The translations under genes and the position numbers were made by a program. DNA of 64,000 nt, from the NCBI GenBank assembly GCA_020438845.1, contig JAGQTV010000028.1:79192-143191 (forward strand). The letters run 5' to 3'. Each line of letters begins with the position of its first letter. The stretch's first letter is position 1. Below the pieces are notes generated by a model. That model did no database searches, was not told the DNA's origin, and saw only the letters and a program-made list of their open reading frames with translations. This document shows, piece by piece, positions 24,931 through 32,936 of this stretch. This DNA is from Mycobacterium sp. (GTDB taxonomy: Bacteria; Actinomycetota; Actinomycetes; Mycobacteriales; Mycobacteriaceae).

Positions 24931-26040
24931 TTACCCTTCCACTGCGAGGCAGGCAGCGCTAACAACGGCGCCGATGCTCTGAGCCGCAGCGTATAGTTCG
25001 GCATCCTGCACTGAGAAGGTTGGGATTCCACTCGCATACGTCCGGTAATACTGAGCCGACAACGCCAAAAAATCTCCAATCACGGGGTTTCCTCCCGATT
25101 TTCCAATCTCCTCTATCTGGTCAGCGCGCTCAGCCAGGACCTGAGCTGCGTTTTCCCAAATCAGCTTGTCGGTCGGACTCCACTGTTCGGCAGGAACGTT
25201 GTCAAGTTTTAGCCACTCCCCAAGCTTGGCATCATCGCTCTTGTTCTGAGACCGCAATCTTGCGCAGACTGGTGAAGGGGCGGTTAGGAACCATGGTGCC
25301 TCGGCTGGATCATCCACTCGGGCAGCTTCAGTTGGCTGCGCCGCCGCTGAGGATGGCGAATACCGCTTTGCTGCAGAGAGATTGGTAATTGAACTGCAGA
25401 TGTGAAGCAAAGCGCCGCTGATGTTGTTTCCAACAACAGCGAAGGCATTGTCGCTCGGCTTGTAGGAGGGGATGGCGTCAGCGTATGAGCGGTAATAGGC
25501 AATGAGTTGTTCATAGAGTTCCCGCATGACTCGGTGGGGAGTCTCCCGTGCAAGAGGCACCGTGTGGTCGATCTGGGAGCGCAGCACGCGGCCTGCGGAT
25601 TCGTAAATCTGGCGCTGCTCCGGAGTCCATGCAGACACCGGGATCGAATCGTCACGCTGACCCCACGCTTCAAGTTGGGAACTGCTGTTGCTCAAGAGCG
25701 CCAACCACCGATCACACGTCGGGTCCTCCGTGATGATCCCCACCGGCCCAGTGTCATTCGCGCTGGCGATCTCTCCGCTGGACCTCTGCGAACTCCCAGA
25801 CGAGCCAGCCTGATTCCCCGGCCCCCGGTGGGTAACCCACACCGTCGCAGCAACACTAACCGCGATGACCGCCAAGAACGCCAAGGCGAGCAGGATCCAC
25901 CGCAGGTTTCCGCGAGGAGGCCCAGGTGGGGGACCGGGTTGTGGCCAGGATCCTGGTGGATAGGGCCCTGGCCCTTGCGGACCAGGCCAGGGGGCGCCAG
26001 TAGGTGGCTGGCCGCCCGGCGGCAGAACAGGGCCGCTCAC
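24931..26040 (-). CDS. Pro-rich, single-pass membrane protein with a duplicated extracytoplasmic domain
   Basis: 369 residues, GTG start. Residues 1-44 are Pro/Gly-rich and cytoplasmic. One helix spans ~46-70 (LRWILLALAFLAVIAVSVAATVWV). Two copies of one ~110-residue helical domain follow outside the membrane: copy 1 from about CDRWLALLSN to LLHICSSI, copy 2 from CARLRSQNK to VVSAACLAV. Both share a first Cys, a W(T/S)P block, YY RSYADAIP versus YYRTYASGIP, and a last Cys, so each copy likely has a disulfide. I do not recognise the family. It is the first gene of the minus-strand operon of the ESX-substrate island and is coupled to the EspK-like gene (two-base gap). Confidence 0.7.
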   Translation of the reverse strand: MSGPVLPPGGQPPTGAPWPGPQGPGPYPPGSWPQPGPPPGPPRGNLRWILLALAFLAVIAVSVAATVWVTHRGPGNQAGSSGSSQRSSGEIASANDTGPVGIITEDPTCDRWLALLSNSSSQLEAWGQRDDSIPVSAWTPEQRQIYESAGRVLRSQIDHTVPLARETPHRVMRELYEQLIAYYRSYADAIPSYKPSDNAFAVVGNNISGALLHICSSITNLSAAKRYSPSSAAAQPTEAARVDDPAEAPWFLTAPSPVCARLRSQNKSDDAKLGEWLKLDNVPAEQWSPTDKLIWENAAQVLAERADQIEEIGKSGGNPVIGDFLALSAQYYRTYASGIPTFSVQDAELYAAAQSIGAVVSAACLAVEG

Positions 26041-26220
26041 CGCTGATTTCCCTGGCCACTACCGCCCACAGAACGTCTCCCTTACGCACCCACCGACCAC
26101 CAACGCGACGCCAGGGTCGCGACAGCTATCTAGTCTAAATAGCGTTCCCGCGATCTGGGCCCGGCAGTTTGGGCACAGTGCGCAGGGATCAGCGCGAGAG
26201 GTCCGGAAGGGTGGTGGCAT
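26041..26220. promoter_or_regulatory. divergent regulatory region of the ESX-substrate island with a 19-bp near-palindrome
   Basis: 180 bases between the two island operons. At 26125-26143, GCTATCTAG and CTAAATAGC are inverted around a single T with one mismatch in nine pairs, and the element is more AT-rich than its surroundings. It lies 85 bases from the minus-strand start and 78 from the plus-strand start, so one regulator could control both operons. Ribosome binding site GGAAGGGTGG precedes the plus-strand GTG. Confidence 0.55.
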
Positions 26221-27195
26221 GTGACAGGCGGTTCTGACGGCGGTTTGGGCGGCATTGGAGACATCGCCGACCTCTTCGAAGGCGTCAAAAGTGGCATCGA
26301 GCATTCAGGCGAGCTCATCGGCGACATCGGTTCCGGTCATTTTGGCGAGGCGTTGGACGACGGCGTCTCCGTCGTGCGCGACGTTGGAGGAATTCTTGAG
26401 TCCTTGGGCGGCCTGGGAGTGCACTACGGCAAGGTGGCCACGAAGTATGTGGACAAGCTCGTTCCACTCGCGGAGTCGAAAATTCTCTCGGCGGCGCAGC
26501 TGCTGATCGACGGTGCGAAGTACACCACCGGCGAGGGTGATCCTGACCCAGGGGACGGTTTCAAAGATGCGGCGGACCGCTTACAGGGGGTTGTCGAAGT
26601 TCTGATCGATGCGAACAGGCATGAGGATCGCTGGGATGGTGCAGCAGCGGAAGCGTACGAAAGCACTAATCACGACCACCGGGTAGCGACGTCGGCAGCC
26701 CAGGCGGCCGACGAACGCATCGCCAAGATCTTGGCCGGGGAAGCCGACCAGGTCGTTCGCACCCGGGAGAATCTCGACGGGCTCTCAGAGGGACTGCATG
26801 AATTCGATCTGGCCACAATGTGGATGAACTATGTACCGGGTGGAGCGGCTGCCAAGGCGGCTATGGATACCACCGCCGCCGCTGGGGCTACCGCAGCGAT
26901 GCAGGCCACCATGCTGAGCCTTTTCCAAGCCTCCGTCAGCAATGCAGCGCAGATCCGGCAAAGCACTAATGATTACGACCCAGCACTCAAGGACCACACG
27001 GGTGATGGTCGGCTTTGCGGCAGTGACATCTTCGTCAAACAGAACGAAGATCTTGAAAGACTTCCAACCCGATTGAAGTCGAACGCACCCTACGAGCTGC
27101 CCGCACCGGAGGAACCGCCGCAGTGGGGACCACCGGCGCAGCCCCTACCGGCGCCCGGCACCACGGCTCCGCCACCGGCGAGGGGACAGCGATGA
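26221..27195 (+). CDS. EspA/EspE-like ESX secretion substrate
   Basis: 324 residues, GTG start. An amphipathic N-terminal half is followed by a helical hairpin whose turn is a WxG motif: EDRWDGAAAEAYESTN (WDG at 138-140). The helix AADERIAKILAGEADQVVRTRENLDG and the stretch MNYVPGGAAAKAAM follow. The same order (GDGWLGSAADKYAGKN, then RQLISLIHDQANAVQTTRDIL) is found in EspA, so EspA/EspE family membership is well supported. A Cys (RLCGSD) and a Pro-rich tail (ELPAPEEPPQWGPP) close the protein. EspA is co-secreted with EspC by ESX-1. Its stop overlaps the EspC-like start (ATGA). Lacks a signal peptide, as expected of a type VII substrate. Confidence 0.82.
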   Translation: MTGGSDGGLGGIGDIADLFEGVKSGIEHSGELIGDIGSGHFGEALDDGVSVVRDVGGILESLGGLGVHYGKVATKYVDKLVPLAESKILSAAQLLIDGAKYTTGEGDPDPGDGFKDAADRLQGVVEVLIDANRHEDRWDGAAAEAYESTNHDHRVATSAAQAADERIAKILAGEADQVVRTRENLDGLSEGLHEFDLATMWMNYVPGGAAAKAAMDTTAAAGATAAMQATMLSLFQASVSNAAQIRQSTNDYDPALKDHTGDGRLCGSDIFVKQNEDLERLPTRLKSNAPYELPAPEEPPQWGPPAQPLPAPGTTAPPPARGQR

Positions 27196-27515
27196 GCGAC
27201 GGTGAAATGAACTTGCGGGTGGTCACCGAGCACCTCCTCCACTTGTCGGAGAAGCAATCACGTGCGGCCGACAAGCTCATTGGGGCTAATCGGGCGGTGT
27301 CCGGCGTCGCGGAGGCGGTCGCGAGCACTCACGGTGTCGCCTGCAGTCTGACCAACCAAGCCGTCACCGAGGCCGTTTCCCGGCGGGCCGCGGCGGGTGA
27401 GAATCTGCGCAAGGTATCGACCGAGTTGGATGAGAAGCTCAAATCCGCGGCGGGCAACTACGCCAATGCCGACTATATGGCCGGCAAGAGCATCGACAAC
27501 GAGTGCAGCATGTGA
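27192..27515 (+). CDS. EspC/EspF-like ESX secretion-associated protein (DUF2580)
   Basis: 107 residues, ATG overlapping the previous stop. Size and pattern match EspC/EspF: an N-terminal MNLRVVTEHLLHLSEKQSRAADKL helix, a Gly/Ser/Thr turn (STHGVACSLTNQ), and a second helix RRAAAGENLRKVSTELDEKLKSAAGNYANAD. The YxxxD/E-type secretion signal fits YANADYMAG near the C-terminus. EspC-type proteins are WXG100-like and needed for secretion of their EspA partner. The neighbour on each side is the expected EspA and EspD-like partner. Confidence 0.82.
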   Translation: MSDGEMNLRVVTEHLLHLSEKQSRAADKLIGANRAVSGVAEAVASTHGVACSLTNQAVTEAVSRRAAAGENLRKVSTELDEKLKSAAGNYANADYMAGKSIDNECSM

Positions 27516-28027
27516 CCGATTCAACGACCCACGATGCGTGGGATGACGACGAGGATGACGAGGACGACTTCGACCGAAATGATGTCGCCGATGCTTTCGC
27601 CGGGTACCTGCCGCCGGTACGCCCCGATGACGCTGTCGACGCCTCGGACGACGACAGCGTCTCAACGCTGCTCTGCACAGCCAGCAATCCGCCCGGCACG
27701 GTATCGGCGACGGCGCTGTTAAGCGGACGGATTCTCGACGTCGAGTTCTCACCGGAAGCCGCCCGGATGACAGGCCGGGAACTAGCGGAAGAGATCAGAA
27801 GTGTTGCTGCTCTTGCAAACCAGCAAGCCAGGGCGGCCCAGCACGCGGTCATGGCGACGTTGATGGACCGCCTCGGGAAGGATCCCGCCGAAACTCGCAG
27901 CTTTCTCGAACGCGAGCTGGGGCTGCCTTCGCCGGAATCGGTGAACGCGGCACGCGCCCAATCGCTCGCGGCTCATTACGCGGGTGACAGTGAGCATTTC
28001 GAGGGCGGTTCCGGTGACGAACAGTAA
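27512..28027 (+). CDS. EspD/EspH-like protein
   Basis: 171 residues, GTG start within the upstream stop (GTGA). A very acidic N-terminus (DAWDDDEDDEDDFDRND) leads to a YbaB/EbfC-like core: NPPGTVSATALLSGRILDVEFSPEAARMTGRELAEEI followed by a helix rich in Ala/Arg (NQQARAAQHAVM) and LERELGLPSPESVNAA. EspH (Rv3867) and EspD (Rv3614c) have the same acidic start, N-P-x-G-x-V-S and LP(S/T)PE features. EspD stabilises EspA and EspC in the cytosol. This completes an espACD-like unit. Confidence 0.82.
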   Translation: MTDSTTHDAWDDDEDDEDDFDRNDVADAFAGYLPPVRPDDAVDASDDDSVSTLLCTASNPPGTVSATALLSGRILDVEFSPEAARMTGRELAEEIRSVAALANQQARAAQHAVMATLMDRLGKDPAETRSFLERELGLPSPESVNAARAQSLAAHYAGDSEHFEGGSGDEQ

Positions 28028-29420
28028 TACCGAGCCGATGCCAACCGAACGCCGAAGGTGGCCGCTTATCGCCGCGGTATTGGCAGTCGTCCTGCTGGTC
28101 GTGGTGGCGGTGCTGGTGTTCGGCTGGCCCCGAAGGGTTGGTGGTCTGGCGATCGGCCCGCGCCCGGCGTGGCAGCCGCCGCCCCAGACGCAGCTCAGTT
28201 CGTCGATGCATGTCCCGCCGGTACCGGGCTGGCGGCTTCGCGCAACAGACCTCGGCTTGCCGACGCGGTTTGCCACGAGCGATGATCCACAGTTCGCCGA
28301 CCCCTTCATCGGAAACGTTGACAACCATGCCTATTTCCTTGCGGGTAGTTCCGCTGCCACCGGTACCCAATGGTGGCTGACAGGGGTCGATGTCGACAGC
28401 GGTCAGTCGATGTTCAAACCGGTGCCGTTGAATACCGGCCAAAGGGCGCCGCAGTGTTTCCTCAATGGCCCGGCAGCAGTGCTGTGCGTCGACGATGAGC
28501 GCCAACGCTCCCGGGCTTGGGTGATTGACGTTCCCTCTGGCCGGGAATCCTACTCGGGGCCAACCGATTTACGTACCTTTGGAGCATCCCTCCGGGTCAA
28601 GCAAATCGGCATCTATGCCGTCGCCGACACGTCGGATCAGGGAATATATGGCGTTGGGGCTAAAGCGGAGACAACCTGGTTCGTTCCGGGCGACGGGTCG
28701 GCGCAGTACCGTTATATGCCGGATGATTTTGCGCCACAGACCATCTCGACTCAGGCAGGTCTGGGACGCGCGACCGATCGCATGGTGGTATTCCGCGTTA
28801 CCGATGGCCATGTGTTCGAACCGGTTATGCCCGAAGGCACAAGTCCCGGTTCGGCTGCGGTATATCCAGGAGGATTTGCCGTCGAAATTCTCGATGACAG
28901 TGTAGGCGGGACGCGCGGAGGGGTGAACTTCTATGACGATGACGGTAAACTGCTGGGGCATATCGACTCTGGCAGCTCTCGTGGGTATCTGAAAAGCGGC
29001 GCGGTCGATTTGCCGATGGTGAAAGCAGGCCGGGAGTCAACCGTTTACAGCATCGATGGCACCGATCTGGTTCACATCCAGGACATTTCGGACGAGTTGC
29101 TGATCGGCAGCCGGCTGTTCTATGAGGCGCTGAACGTCGAACAATACGACCTCAGCACGGGTAAACAGGTTGAACCCTGCAAGTTCGGGTACGCACATTC
29201 GACCTACGTTGCTACTGACGGTGTTGTAGGACTGTTCCGAACGGGTGGACAGAAAATCGGGATGGAAACCTATGGTCTCGACTTGGCGACATGCACGACA
29301 CTGTGGACGAGGACGTCTCCTCCCGGCGCCTTCCACTACCTGTGGCGGATCAACACCACACTGGTTCAATTATCCGACGATGCAACCGAACTGATGTCGC
29401 TCGTCGCGCCGCAAAGCTGA
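28014..29420 (+). CDS. membrane-anchored extracytoplasmic propeller-like protein, copy 1
   Basis: 468 residues from GTG 28014 (GAGGGCGG upstream), overlapping the EspD-like gene end by 14 bases. A short basic N-terminus and one helix (WPLIAAVLAVVLLVVVAVLVFGW) anchor a ~430-residue extracytoplasmic domain. The domain repeats short strand motifs: WWLTGVDVDSGQSM, AWVIDVPSGRESYSG, YSIDGTDLVHIQD, YDLSTGKQVEPCKF, YGLDLATCTTLWTR. A VDxxSG/YDLxTG pattern suggests a PQQ- or WD-like beta-propeller. Five or so cysteines may form disulfides. I do not know a characterised homologue. The operon position behind espACD-like genes suggests a cell-envelope role in, or sensing for, ESX export. Confidence 0.72.
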   Translation: MTNSNTEPMPTERRRWPLIAAVLAVVLLVVVAVLVFGWPRRVGGLAIGPRPAWQPPPQTQLSSSMHVPPVPGWRLRATDLGLPTRFATSDDPQFADPFIGNVDNHAYFLAGSSAATGTQWWLTGVDVDSGQSMFKPVPLNTGQRAPQCFLNGPAAVLCVDDERQRSRAWVIDVPSGRESYSGPTDLRTFGASLRVKQIGIYAVADTSDQGIYGVGAKAETTWFVPGDGSAQYRYMPDDFAPQTISTQAGLGRATDRMVVFRVTDGHVFEPVMPEGTSPGSAAVYPGGFAVEILDDSVGGTRGGVNFYDDDGKLLGHIDSGSSRGYLKSGAVDLPMVKAGRESTVYSIDGTDLVHIQDISDELLIGSRLFYEALNVEQYDLSTGKQVEPCKFGYAHSTYVATDGVVGLFRTGGQKIGMETYGLDLATCTTLWTRTSPPGAFHYLWRINTTLVQLSDDATELMSLVAPQS

Positions 29421-29430
29421 AGCCGTCAGG

Positions 29431-30831
29431 ATGACTGCACATAACACCGTTTCCCGCGGAAAACGCCGTAGTTGGCCTCTGATCGTCGCCGTGTTGGCGG
29501 TTGTTCTGATGGTTGTGCTGGCGATGGTGGTGTTTGGCTGGACCCGGGCCGGTGTTCTGGGGATCGGCCCGCGCCCGGCATGGCAGCCCCCGCCGCAGAC
29601 TCGACTCAGTTCGTCGATGCATGTCCCGCCGGTTCCGGGCTGGCGGCTCCGCGCGAGCAACCTCGGATTACCGACTCGGTTCGCCACGAGCGATGATCCG
29701 CAGTTCGCCGACCCGTTCATCGGCAACGTGGACAACCATGCTTACTTCCTTGCCGGTAGCCCCACTGCCACCGGTACCCAGTGGTGGGTTGCTGGGATCG
29801 ATGTCGAGAGTGGTAAGTCGATGTTCAAACCGGTCCCGTTGAACATCGCCCCGTGGGCGCCGCAGTGTTTTCTCAATGGCCCGACAGCCCTGCTGTGCAT
29901 CGACTTCGACGGCCACCGCTCACAGGCGTGGGTGATCGACGTCCCAGCCGGTCGTCAATCCTTCTCGGGGCCAACTGATTTGCGCACCATCGCTGGGCAC
30001 CTCGAGGTCAAACAGATCGGCATTTATGCTGTTGCTCAGACCTCGGGCCAGGGTGTCTACGGTATCGGCCCCAAAGCGCAGACGACGTGGTTCGTTCCCG
30101 GCGCTGGGTCGGCGGATTACCGATTCATGCCGGACGATTTTGCGCCGCAGACTCTTGTCACCCAGAACGCTCTCGGTCGCGGGGCCACCCGCATGGTGGT
30201 TTTCCGCGTCAGTGATGGCCACGTGTTCGAACCGGTTATGCCCGAAGGCGCGAATGCCGGTTCGGCAGCGGTGTATCCAGGCGGATTTGCGCTCGAAGTA
30301 CGCGACGACCGTCCCGGCGGAAGGCTGGTCGGGGTGAACTTCTATGACGACGATGGTAAACAGCTAGGGCACATCGACTCTGCCGGTTCCGGTGGCTCGC
30401 TACAACCGGGTGCTGTCGATCTCCCGATCGTGGAATCAGGAAGGGATGCGACGGTGTACAGCGCCGACGGCACGGCGCTGGCTCAGATACAGGACAATTC
30501 GGACGAACTACTGATCGGCGATCGGCTCTTCTTCGAAGCATTCAACGTCGAACAGTATGACCTGAGCACGGGCACCAGGGTTGAACCCTGCAAGTTCGGA
30601 TACGCACAGTCCTCCTACGTTGGGACCGACGGTGTCGTAGGCGTCTTCGAAAAAGGCGGACGCAAGGTCGCGATGAAAACCTATGGGCTCGACTTGGCGA
30701 CCTGCAAGACCCTGTGGACGACGACCTCGCGCCGCGATGCCTTCCATTACCTGTGGCGGGTCAACACCACGTTGGTTCAGCTCTCCGAGGATGCAACCGA
30801 ACTGATGTCGCTGGTGGCTCCGCGCAGCTGA
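29431..30831 (+). CDS. membrane-anchored extracytoplasmic propeller-like protein, copy 2 (tandem paralogue)
   Basis: 466 residues, ATG start ten bases after copy 1. Colinear with copy 1 along the full length: same anchor, then IGPRPAWQPPPQT and SSSMHVPPVPGWRLRA, with most residues shared in the N-terminal 130, and the same final VAPRS/VAPQS. DNA similarity is also high, so the duplication is fairly recent. Divergence concentrates in the YSxDGT to YDLSTG loops and around residues 255-275. The tandem arrangement suggests either a heteromer or paralogues tuned to different ligands. Function unknown. Confidence 0.72.
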   Translation: MTAHNTVSRGKRRSWPLIVAVLAVVLMVVLAMVVFGWTRAGVLGIGPRPAWQPPPQTRLSSSMHVPPVPGWRLRASNLGLPTRFATSDDPQFADPFIGNVDNHAYFLAGSPTATGTQWWVAGIDVESGKSMFKPVPLNIAPWAPQCFLNGPTALLCIDFDGHRSQAWVIDVPAGRQSFSGPTDLRTIAGHLEVKQIGIYAVAQTSGQGVYGIGPKAQTTWFVPGAGSADYRFMPDDFAPQTLVTQNALGRGATRMVVFRVSDGHVFEPVMPEGANAGSAAVYPGGFALEVRDDRPGGRLVGVNFYDDDGKQLGHIDSAGSGGSLQPGAVDLPIVESGRDATVYSADGTALAQIQDNSDELLIGDRLFFEAFNVEQYDLSTGTRVEPCKFGYAQSSYVGTDGVVGVFEKGGRKVAMKTYGLDLATCKTLWTTTSRRDAFHYLWRVNTTLVQLSEDATELMSLVAPRS

Positions 30832-30852
30832 GCGAGGAACCCACCGGGAGGG

Positions 30853-30896
30853 CTTTTCGAAAGCCGATATCACCGGTGATAGCGGATTTCGAGAAG
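30853..30896. repeat. 44-bp palindromic repeat, copy A (between convergent genes)
   Basis: Two 22-base arms meet at a CACC/GGTG centre (left CTTTTCGAAAGCCGATATC..., right mirrored with three mismatches). Outer element CTTnTCGAAA and inner GATATC(A/G)CC are shared with the copies at 38604 and 58831. It lies between the stop of the propeller-like paralogue and the stop of the M15-like gene. Confidence 0.85.
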
Positions 30897-30920
30897 CATT
30901 ACCGGGTCCAATAGCCCCGC

Positions 30921-31271
30921 TCAGACGACCGTGACGTGGACGTGGTTGAAGTGGCCCGCCACCCGCCACATCGTGTACTTGACGCCGAAACGGTCCGCCT
31001 GACTTTGGACGTCTGCGTTGATGGCATCACCGAGGCCCATGTCCGAGCCGATCATGATGTCCAGTGCGTGGCCGCTGGGGTGATCAGGGCGCGAATCCGA
31101 ACGCACGCCACCAATGGACTGAACACCGGGGTAGGTAGCCGCGAGGTACTGGTCGAGAGTGGAGGCGTTGGGGCACAGACCGTTCATCCCCACCTGGGGC
31201 ATGGCGCTCGCCGTCGCTGATGACGTTGCAACCCAGCCGGCGGTGATCGTCGCTAGCACAATCGCTTTCAT
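30921..31271 (-). CDS. small secreted M15-like (D-Ala-D-Ala carboxypeptidase fold) protein
   Basis: 116 residues. Signal peptide MKAIVLATITAGWVATSSATASA. The zinc-binding pattern of the VanY/hedgehog-type M15 fold is visible: DHPSGHALDIMI (His64, Asp71) and HFNHVHVTV (His110, His112). An N-terminal Cys (GLCPNAS) follows the signal peptide. M15 proteins cut peptidoglycan peptides; this compact single-domain form recurs in mycobacteria, where its substrate is unproved. It is convergent with the propeller-like pair and is the right-hand edge of the accessory island. Confidence 0.75.
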   Translation of the reverse strand: MKAIVLATITAGWVATSSATASAMPQVGMNGLCPNASTLDQYLAATYPGVQSIGGVRSDSRPDHPSGHALDIMIGSDMGLGDAINADVQSQADRFGVKYTMWRVAGHFNHVHVTVV

Positions 31272-31577
31272 AATCGAAAAGGCTAATTGGATTGCTATCC
31301 GGCGGAAAAGCCTTGTCGCAGGACGACGCTATTAACGCAGCATAGTCATATTTGCTGCGCTATAACGGCTTTCGGTGATCACTCGTGGTGGTGCAGGGTA
31401 TATCACCAGGTCGGTCTGCTGCGGCTCAACCGCTCGAAAGCCCAGTTCAATGGCCATGTTAAACACCGAAGGTGCAGGTCGGCGAAGCCGGCTGGCTCAA
31501 CGCAATTCCCGACTATCAATCAAAAATTTGCTGGCTGGCATGGAAATTCGCAACGTGTCGTCGAACACACTGCGGCG
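31272..31577. other. gene-free spacer, AT-richer than average
   Basis: 306 bases between the start of the secreted M15-like gene and the stop of the zincin_2-type gene. It should hold the promoter of the M15-like gene (AATTAGCC/ATTCG region close to its start). No coding frame with homology, tRNA, transposase or strong hairpin was seen. The base composition is lower in GC than the flanks, as at island borders. Confidence 0.6.
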
Positions 31578-32903
31578 CTAAGAGCTTTCTCCGCTGTCGC
31601 CGGAACCGTCCATGTCTTTCTCGAATTCGGCTATCGCCGCGTCGATGTCGAGGTTCCCCACGTCGCCGCCGATCACCCGGTCGATGAACGCGGCCGGCTC
31701 GTCGAGGTCGGCGGAGGTGGGCAGCAGATCGGGATGCGCCCACACTGCGTCGCGGGCGTCGATACCTGCTGCGTCGGTCAACCGCTGCCAGAGCACGGCG
31801 GCCTCGCGCATCTTGCGCGGCCGCAGTTCCAGACCGACCAGGGTTCCGAAGGTCTGCTCAGCGGGCCCGCCGGTGGCGCGACGGCGGCGCAACATCTCCG
31901 ACAGGGCCGGGGTGCCGGGAATCCGGTCATCCAACGCAGCGGAGACGACGGTGGAGACCCAGCCCTCGATCAACGCCAGCGTGGTCTCCAGGCGATCCAG
32001 GGCGGAGGTCTGCTCCGGGGTGGCCTTGGGTTCGAACATGCCTTGGGAGAGAAGCTCTTCCATCTTCGAGGGGTCGCCCAACGTGGTGGGGTCGAAGTTC
32101 TGTGCCAGTGCCTCGACGCCGCTCATGTCGACCTTCATGCCGTTGGCGTAGGCCTCGACGGCTCCCATCAGCTGCGAGGACAGCCACGGCACGTGGCTGA
32201 ACAGCCGGTGATGGGCGGCCTCGCGGGCGGCCAGGAACGTCAGGACCGCGCTGCGCGGTTGCTCCAGCCCCTGCGACAAGGTCTCGATGGCGCCGGGCAT
32301 CAGGGCGGCAACACCCTTGGGCCCCAGAGGAAGTCCGACATCGGTAGAGGTCAACACCTCCCCGGACAATCGGCCCAGCGCCTGGCCCAACTGCGAGCCG
32401 AAGGCCATGCCGCCCATCTGGCTCATCATCGCCATCAGCGGACCGGCCATGGCTTTGGCCTCCTCGGGCAGCGCCGAGGTCCACACCGACGCGATCTGCG
32501 CAGCCATCGGGTCGCACAGGCGTTTCCAGGTGTCCATGGTGTTGTCCACCCAGTCCTGCGGAGTCCACGCAGCGGTCTTGGTGGCGCCGGCCGGCAGTGC
32601 GCTGGCCCCGTCCAGCCAGGTGTCGGCCAGGTGCACCGCGTCGGCGACGGCCTTGGAGGTGGCCTCCGGGATTGGTGCAGTGAAGCCGATGGAGCTCGAC
32701 GCGAGCTTGCGGGCCAGATCGTAGTTCACCGGCCCGGAGCCCCCGCCGGCCATCGCCGAGCCCGCCCCGGAGAACATCTGGCCCAGCTTGGTGAAGATCT
32801 GCCCCAGGTCGGCCATGTTGAACTCACCGCCGCCCAGGGGGTCCTTGCTCTTGTCGCGGTTCGGGTCGTCTCCGGCGGAAAAGCCGAAGGGCAGGTCAGC
32901 CAT
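31578..32903 (-). CDS. zincin_2/DUF2342 family zinc-dependent metalloprotease-like protein (Rv3195-like)
   Basis: 441 residues from ATG 32903 (MADLPFGFSAGDD). Family features: DLARKLASSSIGF, PWLSSQL and an AAREAAHHRLF segment where clustered His and Glu residues form the suspected zinc site. The C-terminus is acidic (FEKDMDGSGDSGESS). Rv3195 is the probable orthologue in M. tuberculosis. The fold resembles zincins but I know of no proven peptidase activity. The gene is divergent from the Lon-like PDZ gene with a 33-base gap, the conserved arrangement. Confidence 0.85.
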   Translation of the reverse strand: MADLPFGFSAGDDPNRDKSKDPLGGGEFNMADLGQIFTKLGQMFSGAGSAMAGGGSGPVNYDLARKLASSSIGFTAPIPEATSKAVADAVHLADTWLDGASALPAGATKTAAWTPQDWVDNTMDTWKRLCDPMAAQIASVWTSALPEEAKAMAGPLMAMMSQMGGMAFGSQLGQALGRLSGEVLTSTDVGLPLGPKGVAALMPGAIETLSQGLEQPRSAVLTFLAAREAAHHRLFSHVPWLSSQLMGAVEAYANGMKVDMSGVEALAQNFDPTTLGDPSKMEELLSQGMFEPKATPEQTSALDRLETTLALIEGWVSTVVSAALDDRIPGTPALSEMLRRRRATGGPAEQTFGTLVGLELRPRKMREAAVLWQRLTDAAGIDARDAVWAHPDLLPTSADLDEPAAFIDRVIGGDVGNLDIDAAIAEFEKDMDGSGDSGESS

Positions 32904-32936
32904 GGCCACTACCGTACCGCCGTTACCCTGGGCGGG

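Noticed and set aside
31287-32936. Long upstream extension of the PDZ protease frame
   Set aside because: It runs antisense through the zincin_2-type gene. The signal-anchor N-terminus at 32937 is the normal start.
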